A stretch of DNA of 64,000 nt from Fistulifera solaris (Eukaryota; Bacillariophyta; Bacillariophyceae; Naviculales; Stauroneidaceae): assembly GCA_030295235.1 (NCBI GenBank), contig AP026132.1, forward strand, positions 1,115,501 through 1,179,500, written 5' to 3'. Below are positions 20,476 to 32,919 of the stretch, in pieces; position 1 is the stretch's first letter, and every line of letters starts with the position of its first letter. The position numbers and the translations under genes are program-made. Under the pieces are notes generated by a model, which was not told the origin of the DNA, searched no databases, and was given only the letters and a program-made list of their open reading frames with translations.

Positions 20476-21171
20476 TCATCCAGTTCTCTTATGAATTCTT
20501 TCGTCTCTGATCAATAATGGGCAGTCTACTTCTCCTGACCAATATTTGTGCCCAGGTTTGCGTCTCCGTAAAGCTTTTCCAAACAAACGTCCGTATAGCA
20601 CTTTATTTTCAGCAGGTCTGAGTATCTTGGCAGTCCAATTATCCCGAGCATTATCTCTTCCTTTGCAAAGGGGAAGCGTGTGCACAGTCAACATACCGTG
20701 AATGTTACCAAACACAATATCGGTAAGCAAGCGATCCCCTACCATGCAAAGTTTAGCCGGATCTGTCATTGCAAAATGTTGCAAAACCTCTTCCAATCCG
20801 CCTGGCTTCTTTTCTTTGTGTCGTATTACAGAAATTCCCAATGCCTCTTCTATTTGAAGGGCGTCACGAAAATCAGGATCATCTTGCACAGTGCCCGCGG
20901 AATTGCTCAAAATAGCGACACGCTCTTTCCCAAAGACATCCAAAACACGTTGCAGTCCGTCCGATGCATCAGGATGTACGCACGAGCCGTAGGGCGCCGT
21001 CAACGTGTTGTCCTTGTCGAAAATAACTGCCTCAATACCGGCGCATCTCTTTAGTGCATCGTAATTAATCTGGGAGACGGTCGGCACGGAAAGATGAGGG
21101 ACCAGCAGAGCTGGACGACGAGCCACGGACGCTAATGTCAGAATGGCTTTGGAATTCACCGACTGCACCAT
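20476..21171 (-). CDS. HAD-family phosphatidylglycerophosphate phosphatase-like protein (GEP4/YqeG type)
   Basis: 231 residues from ATG 21171 (MVQSVNSKAIL); the frame is open further upstream without an ATG. HAD motif I is AVIFDKDNTLTAPY (nucleophile and acid/base Asp), motif II is VAILSNSAGT, the Lys is in HKEKKPGG, and motif IV is MVGDRLLTDIVFGN. This order and the DKDNTL wording are the signature of the GEP4/YqeG group. Its fungal member dephosphorylates phosphatidylglycerophosphate in the mitochondrial cardiolipin pathway; a plant member makes phosphatidylglycerol. The N-terminus is rich in Ala/Arg/Ser and could be a mitochondrial presequence. The basic C-terminal tail is an extension. 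Function by homology is likely; location uncertain. Confidence 0.9.
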   Translation of the reverse strand: MVQSVNSKAILTLASVARRPALLVPHLSVPTVSQINYDALKRCAGIEAVIFDKDNTLTAPYGSCVHPDASDGLQRVLDVFGKERVAILSNSAGTVQDDPDFRDALQIEEALGISVIRHKEKKPGGLEEVLQHFAMTDPAKLCMVGDRLLTDIVFGNIHGMLTVHTLPLCKGRDNARDNWTAKILRPAENKVLYGRLFGKALRRRKPGHKYWSGEVDCPLLIRDERIHKRTG

Positions 21172-21539
21172 GATTGTAAACAGCGAAGAGCAAAACAATC
21201 GATAATTCAATTCTATCAATATGTTCTATGAAAGCAAAGCGGGCAGCGGTGATAGCGAAAGCTTAATAAAATGAATAAACCGAATGATGCGTATGAAGTG
21301 ATATCTATTGCAATACTTTGACACACAGCAAACTCATCTTCAAATAATAATCTATTTATAATGGGCCGAGGCTTGTGAGTGTTTGTGTGTGTTTTCCGGT
21401 TTTGCTTGGTCGAGATTTCCTCTTGTTCCGCTTCATAGTCTAAACACCACTCAGTCTAATTTTCTGGATATGTGAAGTGAAATTCCGGACGACGACTGAC
21501 TCCTCCAAGATGATTGTTTTTACTGTCGTCAAAAGTGTA

Positions 21540-22000
21540 AAACAATCATCTTATCCACGACTGCACTTCAGTCATGAATCCATATTCATTCTTGCAACAT
21601 TGCAGCCTACAGTTCGTTCGTTCAGCAAAATATGTTGTAATAGAAAAGTTTTAGCATCATTTGCATTACACATCATTAATTTTCATGTCTAAGAGCCTTG
21701 CGAAACGGTGTCTTCAGTATTTACTATGGTCCAAAGTGTTTTGTCCGTATTTCGCCACGACTGCATTTCAGTCATGAATCAATAAAAAATTCCAGCGACA
21801 ATGCTGCCCACAAATCGTTCTTTAGCAAAGTATCTTGATCTTCATTTGTTAGTTCAATGAAATAGTCTCATAGCAGCGTTTGCATTACACGTCATTATAT
21901 CTTACGTCGAATAGCCTTGCGAAACGTTGACTTCCGTATTTACTATGGACCCAAAGTGATAGTTTACGGAGACCACGACTGTAATTCAGTCATGAGTCGT
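21540..22000. repeat. Family C tandem repeat with GACTGCATTTCAGTC palindrome, locus 1
   Basis: The palindrome GACTGCATTTCAGTC followed by ATGAATC occurs at 21559 (one mismatch), 21759 and 21977 (diverged centre), about 200-218 bases apart. Interiors share GCATTACACGTCATTAT, CCTTGCGAAACG and ATTTACTATGG..CCAAAGTG blocks. The same unit recurs at 47.2-47.7 kb and begins again at 63958. The rest of the 21172-22456 spacer holds no gene. Confidence 0.85.
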
Positions 22001-22029
22001 CATGAATCCATACGTATACGTGCGATTAC

Positions 22030-22095
22030 AGCACACTTCCAGATTTTCTGGGTATGACAAAACACCACACTGCCAGAGTTTCTGGGTAATTGTGT
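22030..22095. repeat. Isolated CCAG-type palindrome pair
   Basis: Two CCAGATTTTCTGGG / CCAGAGTTTCTGGG motifs about 38 bases apart. They match the core palindrome of arrays A and B, and lie upstream of the lipase gene. Confidence 0.65.
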
Positions 22096-22456
22096 GGTAA
22101 TGCTGCTCAGATTTTGTTCATGCATGGCAAAATATACGGACGTGCAATGCAAACCAATGCAAGCGACACGGATGATCATTTCATTGTGATAGCGAGACTT
22201 GTAGCTTACCAAGCTAGCAAACGGAAGGATGTACGGTACCGGTACCAACAAATAATGAAATCGTGACTTTGTGACACCACTTGTGTACGACGTACAGACG
22301 AGGGTGGAGGTTTTGTTGATGTTGAACAAGTTTTGAAGAAAATGTTTGTTCGAAAAGACATCATCATTTGCATCGAAGGACTTTCAAGGAAACACATCTT
22401 AAGTCGTTCAATTTGTAAATTGCGTACAAGACAGCCTTTTTACTGCTATACGTATC

Positions 22457-24737
22457 ATGAAATCCTACTATCTCTACGATGCGAGTCAACTTATGCAGCA
22501 AAGTCTGAACGAACTTCAAGAAATTATCGAGGCGAGTGAAGCCACTCGCCGCTCTCACCATACTTTATATGATCTGCGAGAAGCACTCTTGGTCACGGAA
22601 CGGCAGCTTCATCAACACGTTCATTCGATGCTCGACAGTGATTCGAGAGTCTTTCGAAATGTTGCGGAACAGTCTCTCTTGTCGTTAGTGGAGTCACTGC
22701 GTTTACAAGAAGAAAAAAGGAAACGAACCAGCCAGAGCAGCGGCACACATTATACCACAGATGTTCCTTTCGTCTACTATCCGACCAGAAATGCTACAGA
22801 TTCGTTAATGTTTCGTTTGATTGTCATTTTGCAGCTTTGTGTCGTGCGAATCGGTGATGCCAGAATTACATTAACGAATATTCGAAAGAAAGAGGATTCT
22901 GCTTTTCTGCAAGGAAGAGACTCATTCGTTTTAGCACCCTTGGCTCTTGGGACCAGTTGGGTATTGTCAAAGGTACCCGCGCGCAAGCTGATCGCATATT
23001 CGAACAACAGGCTTCACTTTTCGCGACCACGAGTATTCGACGATGCGGACTGGACGGCCATCGCTTCGACACTCGTACAAGCAGGATTTGCGGTAGCCAG
23101 TGCCTTTTGGCTCAAACAAAAATGGGGTATGCTTTGGCTGACGACCAAACTAGCCAAGACAACGGCGGATTTCGAAGCATGGAATCGTCAATGGTTCATG
23201 GTACAGAGCACTCCTGGAGTGACTAGGACGAATAGTAATGATGAGGAAGATGCGAGTGCACAAGACTCAACAAAGTCTAAGCGCTTGATTGAATACGCCT
23301 TGAAAGCTACGCCAAAGGTATGCACCGTTGACTTTAAATTTGTTGTTGGTAGTCGTCTCTTACACATTGACGACGTTTCGTTATGATAGGTTTCTTTGTG
23401 GCATTCGCAAGGGGAGTTACGCTTTTTGATGTTAAAGCGAGCAATGGATGTTTTCTATGCTTCGGTTGATACAGCCATGCAAGTGACCAAGGGAACTGCC
23501 GAGGCTGACACTGCCAGTTGGCAAATTACCTTGACAACAGCTGCGGTGGCTTCTTTCTATAACCTTATTGGGGCGAGAAGAAGGGCTGAAGAGGCTACGT
23601 CTTCTTCGGAAAGAGCCCGATATTTGATCCAGCATGCGTGGGGAATGGTTTCTTTACCAGCTTTGAAAACTATCTCACTTCAAGCGTCCAAGTTTTTAAA
23701 AGGGGCTTCTGTTGCTGACCGAATTGAAGTCGCCGGCGTACCTTGTTTTGTGTTGTCTCGGGATCCGGCGCCTGAACTGGCGGCTGCCATACGACGTTAT
23801 CACTGTAAGTCCGGCCAGAAAGGCACAATGAACAAACTTTCCACTATTGATGAACAAGAAGAAACAACACCAGCACCCTATACTGCCAACAAGAAACCCT
23901 TCGCACGATCCAATACTCGGTATCGACAGCGTGACATTATTTTACATCTGACGGGGGCGGCTTTTTCGCACATATTATAGCGTCAGATCTACCGTTTCTT
24001 CTCGATTGGAGCGCTTCGACTGGGGCATGTGTAATTTGTCCAGAATACTCCTTATTGCCCGAGCACACATTCCCTGACGCGCTACTCGAAGTCGAAGCGG
24101 TCTACCGCGCGCTCCAGTCCCATGAAGGTGTGCACGCGTTAGGATTTGAACCCAATCGAATTATTCTAACGGGAGAGTCGGCAGGAGGTAACTTGGCAGC
24201 TGCACTCTGTGTAAAGCTGTGTATGGATGCCACGGGCATTCCAATATGTCTATCAACTCCCACACCCGGAGCCGGAACCTCCAGTAACAATCCCAATTAT
24301 GAGTCCTGTCTGCCCTGCGCCTTGGTGCTGTCTTGCCCTGTGTTAAACTTGACCATGGAAACGAGCTATTCGCGCGTTGTAGGAAGCAACGATCCTGTCC
24401 TTCCACATGGACTGATCTCCGCCATCTGCAACGCGTACGGCGCGGGTATCAACAAGACCGACCCACTGGTATCACCTTACTTTGCCGCCGATTCTGTTCT
24501 CGAACGGTTTCCACCAACTCTCTTTTTGCCAGCTCGAACGATCCTCTCTTGGATGATGCCGTGGCTCTGAATCAACGTCTGCGCAGTTTGGGCGTCGAAT
24601 CCTATCTCCGCGCGGCACAGAATCTCCCGCATGCCTATTTAGGATTGGGTACCGCAGGATTCCCCGAAGCACAAGAAGTGCAGCGGCAATTGATTGATTG
24701 GTTGAACTTTCAATTGCACCGTGACGATGCGGAGTAA
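22457..24737 (+). CDS. Hormone-sensitive-lipase-type hydrolase (two frame breaks)
   Basis: Exons 22457-23317 and 23390-24737 (72-base intron). One base must be added to GGGGG at 23953-23957 and one to TTTTT at 24533-24537, after which the frame gives 736 residues. The N-terminal 280 residues form an HSL-N-like helical region; one segment (FRLIVILQLCVV) is hydrophobic. The alpha/beta-hydrolase core has the oxyanion-hole motif HLTGGGF, then VICPEYSLLPEHTFPDAL, nucleophile elbow GESAGGNLA, the acid in SNDPLLDDAVAL and the His in LPHAYLGLG. This is the HSL/GDSAG esterase arrangement. It probably hydrolyses diacylglycerol or other acyl esters on lipid droplets or membranes. Both breaks fall in homopolymers between conserved motifs, so this is one gene. 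Confidence 0.9.
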
Positions 24738-24807
24738 CACGTCGCCGGGAGCGTACTTTCTTTTCTATTTTGTATTTTCAATAGAAACTGTAATTTGCCG
24801 TTTTGTT

Positions 24808-25347
24808 TTATCGGGTCCTCGCTTGCACTTGCCGACGCGGCATATATTCCAATTTGGGCTGTAATTGTCGATACAACGGATCCCACGGAGCCGGTTGTTC
24901 CCATTGTCCCGTTTGCGGATTCTTCCACGCTTGCACACGCGTATCGCTCCTCGTCAATGTATTCTTGTTCGTCCCCACTAGATACTGAATCGCTGCGACC
25001 GTCCCAAAGAAAACCAATGGTCCCAAAATATAATTGCTGGGGCGATGAATGCGATAAAACCAACTTTGCGATGAGGCATAGGATGAATGTGCTTTCGGTC
25101 GATGCGGATACGGTCGACGAAAACCTTCAAACGGTTGTTGTAATTTCGTACGATTATCATACTGCTGTCTCGTTTTGGGATTCAACAAAACACTCGCCGC
25201 ATTCGCAATCTCCTTGAAGCGCGCTCCATTGTCGTTACTCTTGGAAACATCCGGATGGCATTCCAGTGACAGCTTGCGAAAGGCGGCTTTAATTTCCTTG
25301 ACGCTGGCGGTCTTTTCGATGCCGAGTGATTCATAGTGTGTCTTCAT
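24808..25347 (-). CDS. J-domain (DnaJ) membrane protein
   Basis: 179 residues. An N-terminal J domain (about 3-65) starts THYESLGIEKTAS and contains the HPD motif (CHPDVSKS) needed to stimulate Hsp70 ATPase, ending with TRQQYD. After a proline/aromatic-rich linker, one membrane span NYILGPLVFFGTVAAIQYLVG lies near 104-124. The tail is short and rich in Trp, Pro and basic residues. The arrangement matches small organellar DNAJC-type co-chaperones. The membrane is uncertain: no signal peptide is seen, so mitochondrial or ER insertion by the internal span are both possible. It is convergent with the lipase gene, 70 bases away. Confidence 0.9.
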   Translation of the reverse strand: MKTHYESLGIEKTASVKEIKAAFRKLSLECHPDVSKSNDNGARFKEIANAASVLLNPKTRQQYDNRTKLQQPFEGFRRPYPHRPKAHSSYASSQSWFYRIHRPSNYILGPLVFFGTVAAIQYLVGTNKNTLTRSDTRVQAWKNPQTGQWEQPAPWDPLYRQLQPKLEYMPRRQVQARTR

Positions 25348-25722
25348 TCTTTAACTAAATAGTATATATGTAGATACGAATGCAAAATTGCAAACAAAAT
25401 GCTACAAAGCAATATTATTGCATTATTGAAAGAAAGAAACGAAAATGACGCAAACATTCGATGTCAAAAGGCGTCGCATAAAAGGAAAAAAGTAATGTTC
25501 TCTTTGCACGATACAAAGTTATAGTATACTACTTCAAAGTACATAGCCTGTCATCAACCGTCGCAAATTGATTCACGCATTTCAATCACGAGACCCGAGC
25601 CTCCATCCAATCAAACTCAAACCGCGATCGCGAGAGCCAACGATCCATTTTTTTTCCATCATAACAACAACGATCGGAACAGTCGTGCACCTCTTTCCGT
25701 AGGATCCTCTTCTTTGTTGTGA
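25348..25722. promoter_or_regulatory. Divergent promoter of J-domain and FGAM synthase genes
   Basis: A 375-base A/T-rich spacer. No repeat recognised. A minus-strand frame here is antisense to the first FGAM synthase exon. Confidence 0.35.
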
Positions 25723-28700
25723 ATGTATTGCAAGGAAGAAAACATGGAGAAGATTACGCATTACTATCGCAAGACCGAAGCGTCTCATTCGCTGTTGCCC
25801 AGTGTCAAAGAAGAGTTGAAAGATTTGGGTTTGGAGGATGATTTGGCCAAGATTATCAACATTGAAACCGAAAGTTGCTTCAACGTACAGGCATCGGCGG
25901 ATTTGTCGTCTTTGCAAAAGAACGTCTTGAATGGCTTCTCGCGGAAACATTCGAAAAGGATAATCTTCGTCTCGAAACCAGTTACTTTGATCTCGTTCCC
26001 CAATCCGGAGCGTGGGTCGTCGAATTCGGTCCACGCATGACTTTTACTTCGGCATTTTCGTCCAACGCCACCAGTATCTGTAACAAATGCGATCTTCCCA
26101 TTGATCGTCTTGAACTGTCGCGTCGTTATCGCTTTGTGTTGACGCAACCATTGACTGTCCAGGCACTCACTGTCATGAAATCGCTCCTCCACGACCGCAT
26201 GACGGAACAAGAATACCCCACGCCCTTGCAAACGTTCGATAGTGGCGCCACGGCGGCTCCGGTACGAACCATACCCATTATGAAAGAAGGAAGAGCGGCT
26301 TTGGAACGCATCAATCAAGAAATGGGTCTCGGCTTTGATGACTTTGATTTGGATTATTACACGAATCTTTTCAAGGTAAGTTATAGAGAGTGTCTTGGGA
26401 GTTCGTGATGAATGTGTGAAATCGCATCTTACTATTTTATCCAAAACCAATCCGTAGGAAAAACTGGGCAGAGATCCCACCGATGTGGAATGCTTTGACA
26501 TGGGGCAGTCCAATTCGGAACATTCGCGTCACTGGTTCTTTGGTGGCAAGATGATTATTGATGGAGAAGAGAAAACGGAGACCCTGTTTGAAATGGTCAA
26601 GGCTACTTTGCCTAAAGGCGTTCCCAACAATTCGATCATTGCCTTTCATGATAATTCGTCGGCCATTCGAGGATATGAGTGCGACTCACTGCGTCCTTCG
26701 TCGGTAGAAAAGGCTGGACCCGTCCACGTGGGAAAGCAACTCTTACACCCGATTCTCACGGCCGAAACTCACAACTTTCCTTCCGGGGTGGCCCCATTTC
26801 CAGGAGCGGAAACGGGAACGGGCGGTCGATTGCGAGATGTGATGGCCACGGGACGCGGGGCCTACACGGTGGCCGGAATCTCTTCCTATTGCGTTGGAAA
26901 TCTCAACATTCCCGGCTACGAACTACCTTGGGAAGACAAGAGTTTCATCTACCCGAACAATTTGGCGTCTCCCCTGAATATCATGATTCACGCGAGTAAT
27001 GGTGCTTCCGATTATGGAAACAAGTACGGAGAGCCGGTGATTCACGGGTTTGCTCGCTCGTTCGGTCAGCGCTTGCCGAATGGGGAAAGATTCGAATGGG
27101 TGAAACCAATTATGTTTTCGGCCGGTGCCGGTCAGATGGATGGTGGTCATGCTGTCAAAGGCGAACCCGAACCGGGAATGCTTGTCGTCAAAGTTGGTGG
27201 ACCTGCTTACAGAATTGGTATTGGTGGCGGTGCTGCATCGTCTCGCGTGCAAAGTAGCGAGAATGCGGAACTTGATTTTGACGCCGTCCAGCGTGGCGAT
27301 GCTGAAATGGCCAATCGTCTTAATCGTTTGATGCGTGCTTGCTGCGATCTTGGAGATCGAAACCCAATTGTCTCTGTACATGATCAGGGCGCGGGTGGTA
27401 ACGGCAACGTGTTGAAGGAAATCGTTGAGCCGGCAGGAGCCAAGTACGATATTCGTAAGGTAAGCTTGATTTCGGTGTGTTTCGGATGAACCAAGTATCG
27501 ACGTTATTCTTATTAAGTAACAGGTGTACCTCGGAGACAATACATTGTCTGTCTTGGAAATCTGGGGCGCTGAGTATCAGGAGAACAATGCTTTGCTCAT
27601 TCGGCCAGCCGACAGGGAGTTGTTTGAAAAGATTGCGGAGCGCGAAAATTGTCCCATTCGAATTTTGGGAACGGTTACTGGTGACGGAAAGGTTGTTGTA
27701 GAGGATTCCAAGGATGGGTCGCTAGCCGTAGACTTGCCTCTGGAACTCGTTCTTGGCAAGATGCCCCAGAAAACTTTCGTTGATGACCATGTAGATACGA
27801 CGCTTCAGCCATTGGTACTTCCTGAAGATTTGACAGTCGCTAATGCGTTGGATCGCGTGTTGCGCCTACTTTCTGTTGGCTCCAAGCGCTTTCTCGTTCA
27901 TAAAGTTGATCGATCCGTAACAGGTCTATGTGCCCAGCAGCAATGCGTCGGACCGCTCCAGCTTCCTCTTTCGAACGTGGGTGTAACGGCACATTCGCAT
28001 TTCGGTATCACAGGTACTGCAGTTGCATGTGGCGAGCAGCCAATCAAGGGCCTAGTTGATTCGAAGGCGATGGCAAGAATGGTTGTAGCCGAGGCAATGA
28101 CGAACATCATGTGGGCCAAAATGTCAAACATCGAAGACATCAAAGCAAGTGGCAATTGGATGTATGCAGCCAAGCTCCCCGGTGAAGGGGCGAAAATGTA
28201 CGATGCTTGCGGAGCTCTCAAGGAGTCGTTGTTGGCTCTTGGAGTAGGAATTGATGGTGGCAAAGACTCGCTCTCGATGGCGGCCAAATGTGGGGAGGAG
28301 GTCGTCAAAGCACCTGGTGAACTCACACTCACTTGTTATGTCACTTGCCCGGATATTACTAAGACCATCACACCTGACTTGAAGTGCCCCGCCGAAGGAT
28401 CCCGTCTGTTGTTCATTGACCTAGGGAATGGGAAGGCAAGACTTGGGGGCTCATCGCTGGCCCACGTTTACGGTCAGATCGGCAACGAGTCTCCCGACGT
28501 TGAGGATTTTGCCTTGTTGAAGAGGGCAATTATCGTGTCGCAAGACTTGATTGATAAGCGCCTTATACTGGCTGGCCATGACCGTTCCGACGGAGGTATC
28601 ATCGTGACTCTGGTCGAGATGGCGTTTGCAGGAAATTGCGCCATTGACGTGAAGTTATCTAAATGCGGCAAAAATGACTTCGAAATCCTATTTAACGAGG

Positions 28701-29845
28701 AGGCAGGAATTGTCATTGAAGTTGCGGAAAACAACGTGAAGTCTGTTATAGAGGCATACACGTCCGCAAGCGTTCCTATCGCTGATGTTGGAGCTGTTTC
28801 AGCTGGAGATTCCATCAAGATAGCGGTAGACTCGACAACTCTTATTGACGATAAGATGACGGCGCTGCGCGATGTTTGGGAAGCCACAAGCTTCCATCTG
28901 GAGAAACGACAGAGAAACCCCGCTTGCGTTTTACAAGAAGAAGAGGGATTAAAATTGAGACAAGCGCCGCACTGGAAGCTCACCTACCAGCCCGTTAAAA
29001 CCGATGATGCAATCATGAAAAGTGCGGCCAAGCACAAAGTTGCGATTATTCGTCAAGAAGGAAGTAATGGCGACAGAGAAATGCTGTCTGCGTTCTTGGC
29101 TGCAGGTTTTGAAGCGTGGGATGTGACGGTGAGTGACCTTATTGCTGGTAACATTACGCTTGATATCTTCCGTGGAATCGTGTTTGTCGGAGGATTCTCG
29201 TTCGCCGATGTTCTCGACAGTGGCAAAGGATGGGCTGGAGTTATTAAGTTCAACGACAATGTTCTCAGCCAGTTCGAGGAGTTCCGAAAGCGCAAGGGAA
29301 CGTTTAGCCTTGGCGTTTGCAACGGATGTCAGCTTATGGCTGTGCTCGGTTGGATTCCCTCGACTGCTGGATTGCCGCAGGAGAAGCAACCCCGTCTCCT
29401 TCACAATGATAGCGGGAAGTTCGAGAGTCGATTTAGCTCTGTGCAAATTCAAGAGAGTCCTGCCATCATGTTTAAAGGCATGGAAGGATCTTCCTTGGGA
29501 ATATGGGTTGCACATGGAGAAGGACGATTTCACTTTCCTGACCCGTCGGTGAAGGACATGGTGACGGAGAACAAGCTCATTCCTTTGCGTTATGTGAACG
29601 ATACAAACGAAGTAACTGAGGCATATCCTTTCAACCCAAATGGCAGCCCGGACGGAATCGCTGCGCTGTGTTCTGAGGACGGTCGTCACTTAGCTTTGAT
29701 GCCTCACCCAGAGAGAGTTTTCACGCCGTGGCAGTGGCCATGGATGCCATCCGAGTGGAAGGATTATGAAGCTGGTCCCTGGCTGCAGATGTTTCAGAAC
29801 GCTCGCATCTTTTGCGACGAAAGCAAAAGGAAAATGGAGGAGTAG
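25723..29845 (+). CDS. PFAS: Phosphoribosylformylglycinamidine (FGAM) synthase
   Basis: Exons 25723-26375, 26458-27459 and 27524-29845 (introns 82 and 64 bases). The A run at 25916-25919 is one base short; restored, the product is 1325 residues, the usual size of the single-chain enzyme. It converts FGAR plus glutamine and ATP to FGAM in purine synthesis. Domains: N-terminal PurS-like part (HYYRKTEASHSLL to FGPRMTFTSAFSSNA); first AIR-synthase-like half (GQSNSEHSRHWFF, TETHNFPSGVAPFPGAETGTGGRLRD); second half (VGPLQLPLSNVGVTAHS, GGKDSLSMAA); C-terminal class I glutaminase with nucleophile Cys in LGVCNGCQL and His/Glu in MPHPERVF. A second Met at 25744 is an alternative start. Cytosolic by homology. 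Confidence 0.97.
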
Positions 29846-30827
29846 TTCGAGTCGTTACATCGATTAATGAGTATGATGAACATGAAACAAAGTTAAAAAC
29901 GCTAACAAAAACTATGATGATTGTCAGTTACTTTGCTAAACTACAGGATATACATAGTTGCTAAGCATCATGCGTGCTAGGTTGCAGCAGACACTGAACG
30001 CATCACTCTAGAGAGGAAACCATTGACAGCATCCGCCGATGCCGATGATTCCTACCTGCTAATAAACTAACTAAGCTTCTCTGATTGGTTATCTGCTAAG
30101 ACGGAGACTTTAACACAGAGTTAAACCGTCAAAGACTTGGCCCTAAAGACAAGACATTTTATTTGAGGCTTTTTTCTTTTTGTTTCCCAGCAAGTTATTT
30201 TGGGGGACTTCAATTGGGATACGGGACATACCATTGACGTTCAAGTTTGGTCTTGCGTGACTTCGTTGCTCCATCGTCCAGGTCAGACTGATTCGGCGCG
30301 CAAAGACAAAGGAGGTGTACTTTTAGGCGGATAGCAAGAACGATTTTCTGCCTCTAGGAAACTAAATCCAGTACCGAACGTGGCGAGTCTTGTTGAAATG
30401 GTTTTCGAGTCTTTTTCGATTTAGTGCCAAGCTCCAGACATTAGACGAGCGCTGTCTAAATGACCAAAATTTTTTGTCTCGGCAGGGTCACAACTGAAAG
30501 TCTACTTAGGGTAAGTATCGGTCAACACATCCTAGTATACAGATACTTAGGAAGCCCTTATAATTCTAAATAGTACACAAACGCAAGGCGCACCACCTAC
30601 TTACTACTAAATTGAATCACTGAATCCCTCCTTTTGAACTTTGCCTTCGGCAGGTCGGCAGGCCTTCGAACAGGTGAGGCAAATTTTTGGGGACTCTCCC
30701 TCCAACCAAGAATACTAAATTGTTTCACAACTTGGGCCTGCGGTGCATGTTGTCACGTTACCGAAGAGCCTCAGTCTACCTTGTTACAATAAAAAGCGGA
30801 GCATCCGCAAGATTTTCACAGTGAAAG
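29846..30827. other. Intergenic spacer
   Basis: About 980 bases upstream of the cyclin gene. An ATG-less frame (30743-30925, KKRSIRKIFTVKDAEN...) precedes the cyclin frame and could be its true N-terminus if a further indel exists. A short run of GC-rich self-complementary sequence (TGCCTTCGGCAGGTCGGCAGGC) lies near 30642-30665. No repeat family seen. Confidence 0.35.
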
Positions 30828-31930
30828 ATGCTGAAAATCACCATGAACCCCAGAAAAAAGTCAAAGCGACATCGGATCATTCCTCAGGGGCTTCGCCTTC
30901 CAACCTCCAATGCGATGGACATTGATGAGGCTGATGCCAGCAGAACCCACGCTGAGACTTTCGAAGATAATTTGCGCGTAATGATACGGCAAGAAATGTC
31001 AGGGAAATACAGTTGCATTGACTATCTCAAAGTGAACTCTTGGGATAAGAGCATCTACCCAAAAAGTCTTTCTCGAAGTGCGCATAATCGAAATACGCGG
31101 ATCGACGAATATTGCCGAGAACAAATTGTTGAATGGTCATTTCGTGTCGTCGATTACTTTCGAATCGATCGAGAAGTTGTCGCACTTTCACTATCCTATT
31201 TGGATCGATTTCTCGCCATTTGTCTATGCGATCGAAGAACTTTCAAACTGGCAGCCACGACTACTCTGCATCTTGCGGTGAAGCTTTTGTATCCATGCAA
31301 GCTTGCCGAGCTAGGGATTCTCAGTGATCTGAGCCGTGGGGAGTTCGACATGCACGACGTGTCCCGGATGGAGGCGCACATACTTCACACTTTAAAGTGG
31401 AACCTCCACCCTCCGACATCGATTGCCTTTGCAACTATCTTCCTCGACTACATCTTTTCGTCCTTTCCGGTGGCTCTTACCAGCGCCGATATGGATGATA
31501 TGTACGATGTGTCCTCTTTCTTTGCGAGCTCGCTGTTTGTGATTACTTTTTTGTGACAGTCCCTGCCAGCTCTATTGCCTTGGCGGCAGTATTGAACTCG
31601 CTCGAAGGGATGTTTGGACCAGACGACAAAACGGCATCTGACATCCTTAATGCCGCAATGAAAGTCCACTTTGGGTTTCAGCACGATCTAGCGCAAGTTC
31701 GCAACCGACTATGGACCCTTTACGAACGCAGTGAAGAATGTGCGTTGTCAAATGATACAGTCTACGAAGACGAGAATCACAACAATCATTTGTCCGGCCT
31801 TTGGCACGGAGGCGTCTACATCAAGAAGACATCTTCGGCTTCGTCACCGGTGTCAGTTTCAAAGCACGCTACAACCGATTATACTTACCGCCACTCCTCG
31901 AGTTCTCTTCGAAGCGACACCAGCTGGTAA
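30828..31930 (+). CDS. Cyclin of the diatom-expanded type (frame break near 31522)
   Basis: ATG 30828; a second in-frame Met at 30915 (MDIDEADAS) is an equally plausible start. The cyclin box begins about residue 60: RIDEYCREQIVEWSFRVVDYF, then VALSLSYLDRFLA, FKLAATTTLHLAVKLLYPC, and the helix MEAHILHTLKWNLHPPT. The Arg-Glu-Ile-Val-Trp/Lys-Leu pattern that contacts the CDK is recognisable. The frame breaks in TTTCTTT (31518-31523); one added T joins CELAVCDYFFVTVPASSIALAAVLN, the second cyclin fold, giving 367 residues. The C-terminal 70 residues are Ser-rich. The wording RGEFDMHDV and LHPPT is typical of the large diatom-specific cyclin family, thought to link cell division to light and nutrients. 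Which CDK it binds is unknown. Confidence 0.85.
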
Positions 31931-32919
31931 TGATCGAGCCTTGTCAAGCTCCGCTCTATCCACTGGTCTTCGGCGCTACAAGGATCAACCTCTAGGAAGT
32001 ACTACGAAAACTTTTTCTATCATTCCAGAATAACGATCCTGAGATTAGCTACTCCGCTATGACTACAAAGTATTTTCTTTAGTTTGCCGTTTATTAGTTT
32101 CCATTTCATAGTAAAAAGATCGGTTTACGGCGGAGTTTTCTGTAGTCAAGTTGTGCTGCTAAATTCTCTGTATCCGTTCGATTTTTTTTTATAGTCTCTT
32201 GGTTGGGTCAAACGCATTTGCAGTACGGATAATTGCCTCTTGCAGTGTACGTGGGTAAATATATTGACAACAGTGGGTTAACTTAATCATATATTCTTAT
32301 CTTTCATCTAACAGTGCGTGGGGCTATTTGCCATTTCCTTGGCTATAACTGATCGCCACATAGATGCGGTCGACATAATCCGGGACTGCCAATCCGTCGA
32401 GTCGGGAGTAGTCGTCACCAGTCACCACTATACTCTTCGAAGATAGCAACAATAAAAGTAATTCATCAAAGCAATGTGATTGGCGTATAGAATCGGATTT
32501 AAAGCATCACTAATCAAATATGTCGATTGAACCATCATGTCTAGTGTTAACGCGTCGTCTGCAAGTCTCAACAATATTATTTGGTGGCTCAGTAATTCAT
32601 CGCAAGAGTTCCGTCCAATCTCTTCGGGGCTGAAAATTAGTTGAGTCGGAATAAATAAAACCAACTGTTTACAAGATAGTGATTTCCAGGTACACGTGGA
32701 ACCATTCAACGGATCGAAGCTCGCATCTCGCATCGCATCGGCGCGATCGGCGGCGTACGGGGTCACTCGAGACCTCGAGACATGACGATGACTTTGAGCG
32801 AAAAAAGGAGCGGTTGCAGTTTGTTGTTTATGCAATGAAACGCCGTGATAATCAATAATACCATTCTACTTTCACAACCTTTCCTTTACTTAATTTTACT
32901 TTGAATTAAATATACAAAA
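31931..32919. other. Intergenic spacer
   Basis: A 990-base spacer between cyclin and RAMP4 genes. The only long frame (32428-32835, minus, 135 codons) has no recognisable domain. I see no repeat or RNA gene. Confidence 0.35.

Noticed and set aside
32428-32835. Minus-strand frame of 135 codons
   Set aside because: No recognisable domain, unusual composition and no matching splice or neighbour logic; not strong enough to call a gene.
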